A stretch of DNA of 64,000 nt from Flavobacteriaceae bacterium S0862 (lineage in GTDB: Bacteria; Bacteroidota; Bacteroidia; Flavobacteriales; Flavobacteriaceae): the NCBI GenBank assembly GCA_023015825.1, contig JALKAW010000004.1, positions 124,001 through 188,000 on the forward strand. Direction: 5' to 3'. The first letter of the stretch is position 1, and each line of letters opens with the position of its first letter. Positions 1 to 9,600 of this stretch are shown piece after piece. Under the pieces are notes generated by a model, which was not told the origin of the DNA, ran no database searches, and saw nothing but the letters and a program-made list of their open reading frames with translations. A program made the position numbers and the translations under genes.

Positions 1-903
1 ATTAGTATTACTTCTATGCATGAGGCTTTTGATGAAACTTGTAAAGCAGCCGATGAACGAGGTTTACGTGTCACAGGTTCAGAGTTAATAGGGTTGATTC
101 CTTTAAAAGCTATGTTAGATGCAGGCGATTATTTTTTAAGAAAGCAAAATCGTTCACTAGGTGTCTCTGAAGCTGAAAAAATTAAAATTGCAGTAAAATC
201 TTTAGGACTTGATGATTTAAAACCTTTTAATCCTAATGAGAAGGTTATTGAATATGTTTTAAAAGAAAAAGGAGTAAAACAACTCATTGATTTAACTCTA
301 ACGGATTTTGCCGATGAAACCGCAGGAGAATCAATGGCACCAGGAGGAGGATCTATTTCAGCATATGTTGGTACTCTCGGAGTTTCGTTAGGAACCATGG
401 TAGCCAATTTATCGGCTCACAAACCTGGTTGGGATAATCGTTGGGAAGAGTTTTCAGCTTGGGCCGAAAAAGGACAGGCTTATAAAAACAAATTATTGGC
501 TTTAGTAGATGAAGACACCAATGCGTTTAATAAAATTATTGAAGGCTTCAGAATGCCAAAAGGGACAGATGAAGAAAAGAAAGCAAGAGCAGAAGCGATT
601 GAAGCTGCAACTATTTATGCAACAGAAGTACCTTTATTGGTTATGGAAACTGCTTGTGACTCAATGGAAGTGATGATAGCAATGGCTAAAGGTGGTTTGC
701 AAAACTCATTATCTGACGCAGGCGTAGGAGCTTTATGTGCTAGAACTGCCGTTTATGGTGCTTATTTTAATGTTCGTATAAATGCCAAAGACATCAAAAA
801 CAGAGATACTGCGCAAAAGTTATTGAACAAAGCAAAATCAATATTTGATAAAACTATAACTAATGAAAAAGAAATGATTACTTTAATTGATGAAAAGATA
901 TGA
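1..903 (+). CDS. ftcD: Formimidoyltransferase-cyclodeaminase, 5'-truncated by window edge
   Basis: The reading frame is open from base 1 (ISITS before the first Met at 16), so the gene begins outside the window. The first ~80 residues match the C-terminal part of glutamate formimidoyltransferase (GLRVTGSELIGLIPLKAM, then YFLRKQ). From about residue 100 a cyclodeaminase domain follows, with the hallmark MAPGGGSISAYVG and a helical remainder. The family transfers the formimino group from formiminoglutamate to tetrahydrofolate and then deaminates it to methenyl-THF, in the cytoplasmic histidine degradation and one-carbon pathway. Its TGA overlaps the next gene's ATG (ATGA), so the two are probably translationally coupled. 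Confidence 0.9.
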   Translation: MSITSMHEAFDETCKAADERGLRVTGSELIGLIPLKAMLDAGDYFLRKQNRSLGVSEAEKIKIAVKSLGLDDLKPFNPNEKVIEYVLKEKGVKQLIDLTLTDFADETAGESMAPGGGSISAYVGTLGVSLGTMVANLSAHKPGWDNRWEEFSAWAEKGQAYKNKLLALVDEDTNAFNKIIEGFRMPKGTDEEKKARAEAIEAATIYATEVPLLVMETACDSMEVMIAMAKGGLQNSLSDAGVGALCARTAVYGAYFNVRINAKDIKNRDTAQKLLNKAKSIFDKTITNEKEMITLIDEKI

Positions 904-1289
904 TGAGATTTCATACTCGAAAATGGGTTAAACCAGAAGATTTGAATCCTAATGGAACTTTGTTCGGTGGACGTTTGTTGGAGTGGATAGACGAAGAAGC
1001 TGCGTTATACACCATTATTCAATTAGAAAACAAGCGTATTGTTACAAAATATGTGTCTGAAATTAATTTTATGAGTTCTGCTAAACAAGGAGATATTATC
1101 GAGTTAGGTATGCAAGTGACTAAGTTTGGAAAATCGTCTATAACTCTTAAATGTGAAGCCAGAAATAAGATGACTCGTGAAACTATTTTAACCGTTGATA
1201 ATATTATCATGGTTAATCTAGGGGGAGATGGAAAACCAAAACCTCATGGTAAGACAGAAGTAGAGTTTGTAAAGGATAGATTAAAATAA
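900..1289 (+). CDS. Acyl-CoA thioesterase, hotdog fold
   Basis: 129-residue single hotdog-domain protein of the YciA/BACH-like thioesterase family, which hydrolyses acyl-CoA to free acid and CoA in the cytoplasm. The diagnostic stretch is NPNGTLFGGRLLEWIDEEAA (residues 17-36), which carries the catalytic Asp and the hotdog helix; VSEINFMSSAKQGD follows. Length is normal for a single-domain member. The start overlaps the cyclodeaminase stop by 4 bases; a second ATG at 903 is an alternative start. Acyl-chain specificity cannot be read from sequence. Confidence 0.85.
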   Translation: MMRFHTRKWVKPEDLNPNGTLFGGRLLEWIDEEAALYTIIQLENKRIVTKYVSEINFMSSAKQGDIIELGMQVTKFGKSSITLKCEARNKMTRETILTVDNIIMVNLGGDGKPKPHGKTEVEFVKDRLK

Positions 1290-1296
1290 GAAAGTA

Positions 1297-2541
1297 CTAT
1301 TGAGATGCATTAATTACCGTATCCAACTCATAAATTTCCAAATCAAAATAAGGTACAGCAGCTATTACGTGATCAAAAACATCAGCCATGATATATTCAT
1401 AATTTTGCCAACGTTTATCACTACTAAAAGCATAAATCTCAATAGGAATACCTTGTGAAGTTGGAGCTAATTGACGTACCATGATGGTCATATCTTTGTT
1501 TATTGCAGAATGCGTCTCAATATACGTTTCAAGATACTTTCTAAAAACACCAAGATTTGTCAAATTTCTACCATTAAGTAATAACGATTTATCAGCATTA
1601 ATATTAGTGTTATACTTTTCGATATCCTTTTGCCGCGATGATAAATAATTAGAAATAATTTGAATCTCTTTCAGTTTATTAACCTCATTTACAGATAAAT
1701 AATTTACACTACTTAATTTAATACTTAATGATCTTTTAATACGTCTTCCTCCAGAATTCATCATACCTCTCCAGTTCTTGAAAGAATCGGAAATAAGAGC
1801 GTAGGTTGGAATAGTGGTAATAGTTTTATCAAAATTCTGGACTTTTACAGTTGATAAGTTAATTTCAACGACATCGCCATCTGCACCATATTTTTCAAAG
1901 GTAATCCAATCACCAATGCGTACCATATCATTAATGGATACTTGAATACTCGCAACAAAACCCAAAATAGTATCTCTAAACACTAGAATTATAATAGCAG
2001 AAGCAGCGCCAAGTCCTGTTATAAATTTTAAGAATGGGATACCAGTTATAATAGCAAATGCTGAGAATATGCCAACTACCCAAGCAAATATCATAAATAC
2101 CTGAATATAGCTATCAATGGGTTTGTCTTTAAGTCTCGGTAAGGTTTTAAAATAATCTTTCAGCGTGTTCAAGAAGCTGCGAACCACCCATAAGGTTAAT
2201 ATAATTCCGAATACCAGTAAGGTTTTTTCTATAATATTTTCCCAATATGGAAAGTCTGAGAATACCATTGGAACATATTCTACAGCAACAAGCAACGGTA
2301 TAATATGTGCAACATTTCTAAAAACTTTATTTTCAACCATAATATCATCAAAGTTAGACTTTGACTTTTCGGCAAGTTTAGAGAACATGGTAAGTAATAT
2401 GCGACGTACAATAAAGTCGATGATAAAAATAACAATAAATAGTCCAATGAGTAAAGCCAGCATGTTTAAGTAACTAGCAGTAGAACTTGACATTCCTAGC
2501 GATATAAAATAGTCGTACAACAAGTGCTTAAAATACTCCAT
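1297..2541 (-). CDS. MscS-family mechanosensitive channel, YbdG-like
   Basis: 414 residues, close to the length of E. coli YbdG. About five N-terminal membrane segments (first ~20-42) are followed by the pore-lining/beta region: GLGAASAIIILVFRDT, then VASIQVSINDMVRIGDWI, then GDVVEINLSTVKVQNFD and TTIPTYALISDSFKNWRGM. The last motifs are characteristic of the YbdG branch rather than MscS itself. The family forms inner-membrane channels that open on hypo-osmotic shock. The start codon shares one base with the upstream gene's stop (TAATG), indicating an operon with the DUF3817 protein. Confidence 0.88.
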   Translation of the reverse strand: MEYFKHLLYDYFISLGMSSSTASYLNMLALLIGLFIVIFIIDFIVRRILLTMFSKLAEKSKSNFDDIMVENKVFRNVAHIIPLLVAVEYVPMVFSDFPYWENIIEKTLLVFGIILTLWVVRSFLNTLKDYFKTLPRLKDKPIDSYIQVFMIFAWVVGIFSAFAIITGIPFLKFITGLGAASAIIILVFRDTILGFVASIQVSINDMVRIGDWITFEKYGADGDVVEINLSTVKVQNFDKTITTIPTYALISDSFKNWRGMMNSGGRRIKRSLSIKLSSVNYLSVNEVNKLKEIQIISNYLSSRQKDIEKYNTNINADKSLLLNGRNLTNLGVFRKYLETYIETHSAINKDMTIMVRQLAPTSQGIPIEIYAFSSDKRWQNYEYIMADVFDHVIAAVPYFDLEIYELDTVINASQ

Positions 2542-2831
2542 TAATTTGTGGCTTTATTGTATTTACGTTCTAAGACAAAGGTACCAAATGGAATAATAGA
2601 AGCGAGCAGCACTATTTTAAAATTACTTTTAAACCATTCATTTTCCTGCTTAAGCATAAAAGCAAGTATCACATAAAGCATAAATAAAACACCATGAGGC
2701 ATTCCTAGCATTTTTACATATTGCGGGTCATCACCAAAGTACTTAATTGGTGTGGCTATAAAAAGTAGTAGAATGTAAGATACGCCTTCTAAAAAGGCAG
2801 TAATTCTAAATATATTAATAAGTGAAAACAT
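2541..2831 (-). CDS. DUF3817 small membrane protein
   Basis: 96 residues with three predicted membrane helices. The N-terminal pattern FRITAFLEGVSYILLLF, then GMPHGVLFMLYV, is typical of DUF3817 (YdzA-like) integral membrane proteins, whose function is unknown. It is first in a two-gene minus-strand operon, overlapping the MscS-type channel start by one base. A good Bacteroidota promoter lies directly upstream (2849-2879). Confidence 0.75.
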   Translation of the reverse strand: MFSLINIFRITAFLEGVSYILLLFIATPIKYFGDDPQYVKMLGMPHGVLFMLYVILAFMLKQENEWFKSNFKIVLLASIIPFGTFVLERKYNKATN

Positions 2832-2848
2832 ATGTAATTTAATTCATG

Positions 2849-2879
2849 CAAAGATATTACAACCTATGTGCGTACCCAA
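2849..2879 (-). promoter_or_regulatory. Candidate promoter for DUF3817-MscS operon
   Basis: On the minus strand, TATCTTTG (2856-2849) matches the Bacteroidota -7 consensus TAnnTTTG and lies 17 bases before the start codon. TTG (2879-2877) lies 20 bases upstream, as expected for the -33 element. Confidence 0.5.
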
Positions 2880-2892
2880 GTATTTAACAAAC

Positions 2893-2924
2893 AAAAAGCG
2901 CATCTTTTAAAAGATGCGCTTTTT
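2893..2924 (-). terminator. Perfect-palindrome terminator after OmpA lipoprotein gene
   Basis: A 32-bp perfect palindrome: 14-base arm AAAAAGCGCATCTT, centre TTAA, then the reverse-complement arm ending in TTTTT. It lies 22 bases past the OmpA-family stop. The A- and T-rich arm ends would allow termination from either strand. Confidence 0.8.
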
Positions 2925-2946
2925 GATGAAATTTGAGGCAATAGAA

Positions 2947-3810
2947 TTATTCTCCGACTGTCGAATTTGACATTAGTGCGAAAAATTTATTAATGTTTGG
3001 TAATATCACTATACGAGTTCTTCTGTTTTTTGCTCTGTTCTCTTTAGTATCGTTATCAACTAATGGTTGGTAACTGCTACGTCCAGATGCAATTAGCTTT
3101 TCAGGAGCAACATTATATTGATCTTGAAGTTTTCTAATAACCGATGTTGCACGTAATACGCTTAAGTCCCAGTTATCGCTAACTTTTGCATTATTAATAC
3201 TTCTGGCATCTGTATGCCCTTCAACCATCACATCGATGCTTGGTTCAGAGTTTATAACATCTGCTAATTTTTGTAAAATGGCATTAGCTTTATTACTCAC
3301 TCTATAACTTGCTGTATTAAATAATAATTTATCCGAAATTGAAATCATTACTACAGTTTCGTCAATACTAATGGCAATATCCTCATCTTCATTAAGATTA
3401 GAAGTGTCTAATGTTTTAGTCAAATTGTGAGAAACAGCAAGATTCATAGAATCTTTTAATGTATTTGCCTGACTTAAGAGAGCAGGGTCAACATTTTTTA
3501 AAGTTTCACGCATTTTTCTTTTAGTTTCGTTAGAAATTACTGCAACATTTTCAATAGTTTCCAATTTTGCATCATTCTCAATACTTAATTCTGTATTTAA
3601 TTCTGATAAAGAATTAACCTTTTTATTGTATTGATCTACACGAACTTGAATAGCATTAAACTTAGTTTCTAAATCTTCTTTAGCTACTCTAGTTTTAGTA
3701 AGTTCACTTCTAATTTGTCCGTTTTCAGTCTCTAATGCAACATACTTTTTCTTAGATACGCAAGAGGTAAGAATCAATCCGCTTAATAATAGAATTGAGA
3801 TTTTTTTCAT
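2947..3810 (-). CDS. OmpA-family lipoprotein
   Basis: 287 residues. A lipoprotein signal (MKKISILLLSGLILTSC, lipid-modified Cys 17) is followed by a polar coiled-coil region (about 25-100), and a C-terminal OmpA-like peptidoglycan-binding domain (about 155-275). The domain carries LLFNTASYRVSN, VEGHTDARS and NRAKNRRTRIVI. It is expected to tether the outer membrane to peptidoglycan. Monocistronic: a strong terminator follows and the EF-G-like gene diverges upstream. Confidence 0.88.
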   Translation of the reverse strand: MKKISILLLSGLILTSCVSKKKYVALETENGQIRSELTKTRVAKEDLETKFNAIQVRVDQYNKKVNSLSELNTELSIENDAKLETIENVAVISNETKRKMRETLKNVDPALLSQANTLKDSMNLAVSHNLTKTLDTSNLNEDEDIAISIDETVVMISISDKLLFNTASYRVSNKANAILQKLADVINSEPSIDVMVEGHTDARSINNAKVSDNWDLSVLRATSVIRKLQDQYNVAPEKLIASGRSSYQPLVDNDTKENRAKNRRTRIVILPNINKFFALMSNSTVGE

Positions 3811-4056
3811 AATGTTAGTTTTATGGATTAAATTGTTTACGAGTATTTACGGTTACAATTCATAATTGGATTTTTTAAATGCGCTTTTTTATTAAAAAAA
3901 AAATAAATGAGTTGAAAACAAGGCAAGTTTTTTGTATATTAAATGTCCATTTTGTCTCAAAACCCACCATGTGCAATTTGTAGTTATTAACTAACAAAAA
4001 TCATATTTTTCAATAATAAACTTGATTAATTTTATTGGATAATTAAATTAAAGCAT

Positions 4057-6165
4057 ATGAAAGTATTTGATGATAAGCACATCAAAAACGTAGTTTTTGT
4101 TGGTGCACACAATGGTGGTAAAACAACCCTTTCTGAGACCATGCTTTTTGAGGCTGGTCTTATTAAAAGAAGAGGTACCGTTGAGGACAAGAACACCATA
4201 TCAGATTACCATGAGATAGAGCACCAACGAGGTGCTTCAGTTTTTGCAACACCTTTACATACTGAATGGCGGAATTACAAAATAAACATTATTGATACTC
4301 CAGGATTGGATGATTTTATTGGTGAAATCATTTCGTCTATTCGTGTTGCAGATACTGTTGTTACTGTTATTAATGGCAGACAAGGGGTTGAAGTTGGTAC
4401 AGAAATTATTTGGAATTATATAGACAAATACCATAGACCAACCTTATTTGTGGTGAATCAAATAGATCATCCTGACACAAATTTTGAAGACAGCTATAAA
4501 AGCATTAAAAGTTTAGTAGGTAATAATGCTGTTATGATGCAATATCCTATAAAAATTGATGGTGTACAATGCATTATTGACGTGTTAAAAATGCGTTGCT
4601 ATAAGTTTAAACCAGAAGGAGGTAAGCCAGAAAAATTGGATATTCCAGAAGATCAATTGGACAAAGCCAATACGCTACATAATGAGTTAGTTGAAAAAGC
4701 AGCTGAAAATGATGAAAACTTACTAGAACTTTATTTTGACAAAGGTACACTTAATGAAGATGAAATGCGTCAAGGGATTAAAGCAGGAATGCTTAACCAT
4801 GAAGTGTTTCCTGTATTCTGTGTTTCTGCACTTAACGATATGGGAACGGGAAGACTAATGGGCTTTATTGACAATGTGGCTCCAGCTGCTGGCGATTTAA
4901 AACCAGTGCAAAGTAGAGAAGGAATAACTGTAGAAGCAAAAACAAGTGCTGACACAGTTTTATTTGTTTTTAAGACATTATATCAGCCAAATTTAGGACA
5001 GATAAGCTTCTTTAAAGTGAAATCTGGCGAGGTAAATATCAATGATAAATTTACAAACTCACATACTGACGAGACTGAAACCATTAACCAACTCTTTATT
5101 ATGGATGGTAAGAATAGGGAATCGGTTTCCAAGCTTTCAGTTGGTGATATCGGTGCAACACTAAAGCTAAAGCATACTGGAACTAATGACACGCTATATA
5201 GTGGCAATACACCTATAAGCATGAAGTTTATACAGTATCCAGAACCTCGTATTACTAAAGTAGTGGAAGCTGTTAACAAAAAAGATGATGAAAAATTAAA
5301 TGAGGCGCTAAAACGTATACATAGCCAAGACCCAACAGTAGTAATTTCATATTCAAAAGAGTCCAAAGAACAATTATTAGGTTGTCAAGGAGAACTCCAT
5401 TTAGCAACAATTAAATGGGCATTAGAAAATATCTATGGCGTTGAGGCAACATTTAAAAAGCCAAAAATTCAATATAGAGAAACCATACAGCGTTCGTCAA
5501 CAGCTAATTATAGACACAAAAAACAATCTGGGGGATCAGGGCAATTTGCACAAGTACACTTGAAAATTGAACCTTGGCACGCCAATATACCAGAGCCAGA
5601 AGGATTTAATATAAGAGGTAAGGAAGAAGTTAATTTACCTTGGGGAGGGAAATTGATATTCTATAATTGTATTGTTGGAGGTGTTATTGACCAACGTTAT
5701 TTACCATCGGTGATGAAAGGTGTATTAGAAGTTATGGAGTCTGGACCACTAACAGGATCATTTATACGTGATTTACGCGTAATGGTATATGATGGAAAAA
5801 TGCACTCAGTAGATTCTAATGATATCTCTTTTAAAATAGCAGGAGCACATGCTTTTAAGGAAGCATTTTTAAATGCCAATCCGAAGCTCTTAGAACCAAC
5901 GAACGAACTTACTGTAAAAGTTCCAGAAGAAATGACTGGAAGCGTTATGACAGATTTACAATCAAGACGATCTGTGATTCAAGGGTTTGAAAATTTAGAT
6001 AATTATCAAATACTAAAATGCCAAATTCCAGCAGCCGAATTGTTTGGCTATTCAACCGATTTGCGTTCACTAACACAAGGTAGAGCAACGTTTAGCTCGA
6101 AATTCGTATCATACCAGCCAGTACCAACAAATGTTCAAAAAGAATTAGTAAAAGAAGAAGTTTAA
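4057..6165 (+). CDS. Elongation factor G-like GTPase (paralogue)
   Basis: 702 residues with full EF-G layout. The GTPase domain has P-loop GAHNGGKT (16-23), DTPG near 82 and NQID (134-137). Domain II and III follow, then domain IV with YRHKKQSGGSGQFAQVH (about 487-503) and a C-terminal domain V. The P-loop lacks the canonical GHVDAGKT form, the G4 box is NQID rather than NKxD, and the switch I region reads HQRGASV instead of ERGITI. These mark it as an EF-G paralogue rather than housekeeping fusA. Related paralogues have been linked to stress or ribosome rescue, but no role can be assigned here. A small helical protein follows 20 bases later. Confidence 0.82.
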   Translation: MKVFDDKHIKNVVFVGAHNGGKTTLSETMLFEAGLIKRRGTVEDKNTISDYHEIEHQRGASVFATPLHTEWRNYKINIIDTPGLDDFIGEIISSIRVADTVVTVINGRQGVEVGTEIIWNYIDKYHRPTLFVVNQIDHPDTNFEDSYKSIKSLVGNNAVMMQYPIKIDGVQCIIDVLKMRCYKFKPEGGKPEKLDIPEDQLDKANTLHNELVEKAAENDENLLELYFDKGTLNEDEMRQGIKAGMLNHEVFPVFCVSALNDMGTGRLMGFIDNVAPAAGDLKPVQSREGITVEAKTSADTVLFVFKTLYQPNLGQISFFKVKSGEVNINDKFTNSHTDETETINQLFIMDGKNRESVSKLSVGDIGATLKLKHTGTNDTLYSGNTPISMKFIQYPEPRITKVVEAVNKKDDEKLNEALKRIHSQDPTVVISYSKESKEQLLGCQGELHLATIKWALENIYGVEATFKKPKIQYRETIQRSSTANYRHKKQSGGSGQFAQVHLKIEPWHANIPEPEGFNIRGKEEVNLPWGGKLIFYNCIVGGVIDQRYLPSVMKGVLEVMESGPLTGSFIRDLRVMVYDGKMHSVDSNDISFKIAGAHAFKEAFLNANPKLLEPTNELTVKVPEEMTGSVMTDLQSRRSVIQGFENLDNYQILKCQIPAAELFGYSTDLRSLTQGRATFSSKFVSYQPVPTNVQKELVKEEV

Positions 6166-6185
6166 CACATAATAAAATAAAACAT

Positions 6186-6566
6186 ATGCAAGCGAAAGTA
6201 TCATATTTAAGTGACCTCAAGTTTAATTTAGAAACTTGGAAAAGAGAATTACGTTTTCATTTTAATGAAATGGATACGTTTGAAGAAAAGCTAGAAGAAA
6301 TTGCAAGTAGAGAGTTTGGAAAGCAAGCAACTATTCCTCTAGAGAATTTTCAAAACAAAATAATGATTGAGAAAAATGCCATTTCAAAATTAATGCACAG
6401 AATTAGAAATAAAATGGCTAATATTAACAATGCAGATTTTAATGAAAATATAGATGGTCGTTTACAAAACGAACAACATACCTTAAAAGAAGACATGCGC
6501 ACATATATTAGAATGCATTACGATTTAAAAGAAGACATGATGGATTATTTCCGTGAATGGCTTTAA
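6186..6566 (+). CDS. Small charged helical protein, unknown function
   Basis: 126 residues, no signal peptide, almost entirely charged and predicted alpha-helical or coiled-coil (LETWKRELRFHFNEMDTFEE; later LKEDMRTYIRMHYDLKEDMM). I do not recognise a family. It starts 20 bases after the EF-G-like stop, with its own purine-poor Bacteroidota-type leader, and is followed by a terminator, so it is probably cotranscribed with that GTPase. A role as partner or regulator of it is speculation. Confidence 0.65.
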   Translation: MQAKVSYLSDLKFNLETWKRELRFHFNEMDTFEEKLEEIASREFGKQATIPLENFQNKIMIEKNAISKLMHRIRNKMANINNADFNENIDGRLQNEQHTLKEDMRTYIRMHYDLKEDMMDYFREWL

Positions 6567-6585
6567 TAGTTTAATTAACCAACCT

Positions 6586-6620
6586 GAAAAGGTCATGTTT
6601 TTTAGAACGTGGCCTTTTTC
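6586..6620 (+). terminator. Terminator after the EF-G-like operon
   Basis: GAAAAGGTCATG and CGTGGCCTTTTTC pair across a 10-base loop with two G-U pairs, ending in a T-run. It begins 20 bases after the stop. Confidence 0.65.
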
Positions 6621-6734
6621 ATTATTAGCAAAACCTTAATTTGTCTTAAGTTAATTTGTGTATCGAGTGGAACGTTGTTAATTTCTTGATAGGTCTTATA
6701 GCAACTTAGAGTTTCAAATTGGATTAATTAAAGT

Positions 6735-6742
6735 TATCTTTG
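6735..6742 (+). promoter_or_regulatory. Candidate -7 box for S9 peptidase gene
   Basis: TATCTTTG matches TAnnTTTG and lies 26 bases upstream of the ATG at 6769. The nearest TTG (6719-6721) is only 13 bases upstream, shorter than usual, so the -33 element is uncertain. Confidence 0.4.
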
Positions 6743-6768
6743 AAAAGATATCAACTAACCAATTACTC

Positions 6769-9507
6769 ATGAAAATTTTCTTAAACCTCCGACTTTTTAC
6801 ATTAATTTTTGGCTTACTAATATTTAGTCAATTAAGCTTTAGTCAAGATCAAAAACCACTAACATTAGACGATTATGCACAATGGAATAGAATAACAAAT
6901 ACAGCTATTTCGCCCAATGGAGACTGGATGACTTATGCGTATTCTCCAAATGAAGGTGATGCAAAACTTCATATTCGTAAAATAGATGGTGATACCCTAC
7001 GTACAGCGATTAATGGAAAACAAGTGTCCTTTTCTGCTAACAACAAATGGTTAGCTTACCTAACAGATCCAACTGAAGAAGAACAAGAGAAACTTAAGAA
7101 AGATAAAAAGCCTGTTTTAAGTGATTTACAAATTGTGAATCTTGAATCGAATTTAGCTTTGGATATTTTAAAAGTTAAAGATTATAGTTTTTCAAAAACG
7201 TCCAAGTTCATAGCAATTCATAAACAACCTAGCGACAAAAAAGCAGACCATAAAGGAAGTGATTTACTGCTTAAGGATTTAGATAGTGATATAACGCTCA
7301 ATATTGGTAATATTTCTAGTTACAGCTTTAATAAAGAAGGCACACTCTTTTCATATTTAGTCGATGCAGATGGAGACAATGGAAATGGAATTTACGTGAT
7401 TGATCTTAATAATTTACGCACATGGCCTTTACACACTGGTGCCTTTACATATGATCAAATGACATGGAACAAAGAAGGCAATAAAATTGCAGTATTATAT
7501 GGTTCAAAAAAGGAAGGTAATGTTGAACGGGAAAATACAATTTTCTGGGTTTCTAATCTGGTAACAGGAATGATAACACCTGGAATTCAAGCCACATATT
7601 CGCCTAAAAAAGATGGTAATTTCCCCAAAGATATGGTCATTAGTGAATATAGTAAGCTCACATGGAATGAAGCTAATACACAACTATTCCATGGAGTGAA
7701 AGAACAACTAACCGAATTAAAAGAAGAAGATGAACTTAAAGCGAATGTAGATGTTTGGCATTGGAAAGATGAGCGCGTACAATCCGTTCAGATGGTACAA
7801 GCTGAAAGAGATCTCAAATCGACATATACTGCTGTTTTAAATTTAGAAAATAAGACGTTTTTTCAGTTAGAAAATGCACATATGCCTTCTGTAAATATTA
7901 GCACAAAGAATATTTGGGCAGTTAGTCGTGTAGATACACTCTACCGAAAAGACATGAATTTACCAAGAGGTTATGCTGATTTATATAGTATTAATACCCG
8001 CACTGGCGACAAAACATTAATAGCAAAAAAAGTTTACCGTAATTTGGGAATGTCTCCAAATGGAGAATGGGCGCTTTTCTCTCGAGACGCAGTAGTTATG
8101 GGTTACAATTTTAAAAAGGGGAGCCTCACTAACCTAACTGAGCGGACAGGTATTAGTTTTAAAGATTTGGATAACGATAAACCTGTAGAAAAGCCAACCT
8201 ATGGTGTCGCTGGATGGTCTAAAGATGGAGAAACCATAATCTTAAATCACAAATATGATTTATGGACTATTGGACTCAATTCAAATACATCAGCAAATCT
8301 AACGCATAACATTGGAAATGAAGGAAATATCCGTTTTAGATTGGTGCAATTAGATCCTGAAGCTAAAACTTTTGATCTAACAAAACCATTATTACTTTCT
8401 GCCTATGGCGATAAAACTAAAAAATCTGGTTATTATGAAGTAAAGGTTGGTAAAAAACCAAAGGTATTACGTTATGAAGATAAAATGATTGGTAGGGTAA
8501 CTAAAGCAAAAGACACTGATAAGGTCATTTATACTGAACAAACTTTTATAGACTTTCCAGATTATTGGGCATCAGATTTATCATTTAAAAAACCTAAAAA
8601 AGTAACAAATGCTAATCCACAACAAGCCAATTATAAATGGGGTCAAAGAGTATTAGTAAACTATACAGATAAACGAGGGCATGAGTTGCAAGCTACCTTA
8701 GCATTACCTGCAGATTATGATCCTTCAAAGAAATATCCGATGATTGTGTACTTCTATGAGAGAATGTCTCAGCGCCATCATCAATATTCCATGCCTACAT
8801 ATGATGACAGACCACATATGTCTACCTATGCAAGCAATGGGTATTTGGTGTTGATGCCTGATATTATTTTTGATGTAGGTTTACCAGGATCATCAGCTTT
8901 AGATGATGTTACAAGTGCCGTAAAAGAAGTGATTAAACTTGGTTATGCCGACCCAAATAGTGTTGGGTTACAAGGACACAGTTGGGGAGGTTACGAATCT
9001 TCTTTTATTGTGACTCAAACAGATATGTTTGCTACTGTGGTTACTGGTGCACCATTGACGAACTTGATTAGTATGTACAATGTTGCTTACAAACGTACAG
9101 GTAATTTAAATGGTCCAATTCTAGAATGGTCTCAAGGAAGGATGGGAGTGAGTCCATGGGAAAATATGGAGCTATATCGTAGTCAATCTCCTTTGCATCA
9201 TGCACAAAAAATAAATACGCCTTTCCTTATTCTGCATGGAACCGATGATGGTGCTGTAGATTGGAATCAAGGATTAGAGTTTTATTCTGCAGCAAGAAGG
9301 TTGGGAAAAGAAGTTATACTATTGTCTTATCCTGGAGAGCCACATCATTTAAGAAAAGAGGAAAACCAAAAAGACTTCCAGATTCGTATGAAGCAATATT
9401 TTGATTACTATCTTAAGGATGCACCAGCACCACTTTGGATGAAAAAAGGTATTGATCATTTAGATAAAAAGCGTCTCGGACCAGAATTATTAATGAAGGA
9501 TAACTAA
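6769..9507 (+). CDS. S9 family prolyl oligopeptidase-type peptidase
   Basis: 912 residues. A signal peptide (MKIFLNLRLFTLIFGLLIF, cleaved near FSQ) is followed by a beta-propeller-like region (about 40-600) and a C-terminal alpha/beta hydrolase. The nucleophile motif is GHSWGGY (Ser about 738), the acid is in LILHGTDDGAVDW, and the His is in GEPHHLR (about 858). It is an exported serine peptidase expected to cut oligopeptides in the periplasm or outside the cell. An M13 metallopeptidase follows on the same strand about 90 bases on, suggesting a peptide-scavenging pair. Confidence 0.88.
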   Translation: MKIFLNLRLFTLIFGLLIFSQLSFSQDQKPLTLDDYAQWNRITNTAISPNGDWMTYAYSPNEGDAKLHIRKIDGDTLRTAINGKQVSFSANNKWLAYLTDPTEEEQEKLKKDKKPVLSDLQIVNLESNLALDILKVKDYSFSKTSKFIAIHKQPSDKKADHKGSDLLLKDLDSDITLNIGNISSYSFNKEGTLFSYLVDADGDNGNGIYVIDLNNLRTWPLHTGAFTYDQMTWNKEGNKIAVLYGSKKEGNVERENTIFWVSNLVTGMITPGIQATYSPKKDGNFPKDMVISEYSKLTWNEANTQLFHGVKEQLTELKEEDELKANVDVWHWKDERVQSVQMVQAERDLKSTYTAVLNLENKTFFQLENAHMPSVNISTKNIWAVSRVDTLYRKDMNLPRGYADLYSINTRTGDKTLIAKKVYRNLGMSPNGEWALFSRDAVVMGYNFKKGSLTNLTERTGISFKDLDNDKPVEKPTYGVAGWSKDGETIILNHKYDLWTIGLNSNTSANLTHNIGNEGNIRFRLVQLDPEAKTFDLTKPLLLSAYGDKTKKSGYYEVKVGKKPKVLRYEDKMIGRVTKAKDTDKVIYTEQTFIDFPDYWASDLSFKKPKKVTNANPQQANYKWGQRVLVNYTDKRGHELQATLALPADYDPSKKYPMIVYFYERMSQRHHQYSMPTYDDRPHMSTYASNGYLVLMPDIIFDVGLPGSSALDDVTSAVKEVIKLGYADPNSVGLQGHSWGGYESSFIVTQTDMFATVVTGAPLTNLISMYNVAYKRTGNLNGPILEWSQGRMGVSPWENMELYRSQSPLHHAQKINTPFLILHGTDDGAVDWNQGLEFYSAARRLGKEVILLSYPGEPHHLRKEENQKDFQIRMKQYFDYYLKDAPAPLWMKKGIDHLDKKRLGPELLMKDN

Positions 9508-9600
9508 AAAGGAAATCTTGAAAAGATTTAACTAATGCCAACAAGTAAATATTACTTTATCTTGTACAAAATTATATTTGATTTAAACCACACTAAACTC

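Noticed and set aside
4057-6165. Housekeeping elongation factor G (fusA)
   Set aside because: P-loop, switch I and G4 motifs differ from canonical EF-G, and no str-operon genes (rpsL, rpsG, tuf) are nearby.
9535-9600. N-terminal extension of the M13 peptidase
   Set aside because: The 22 extra residues would bury the clear lipoprotein signal that starts at 9601.
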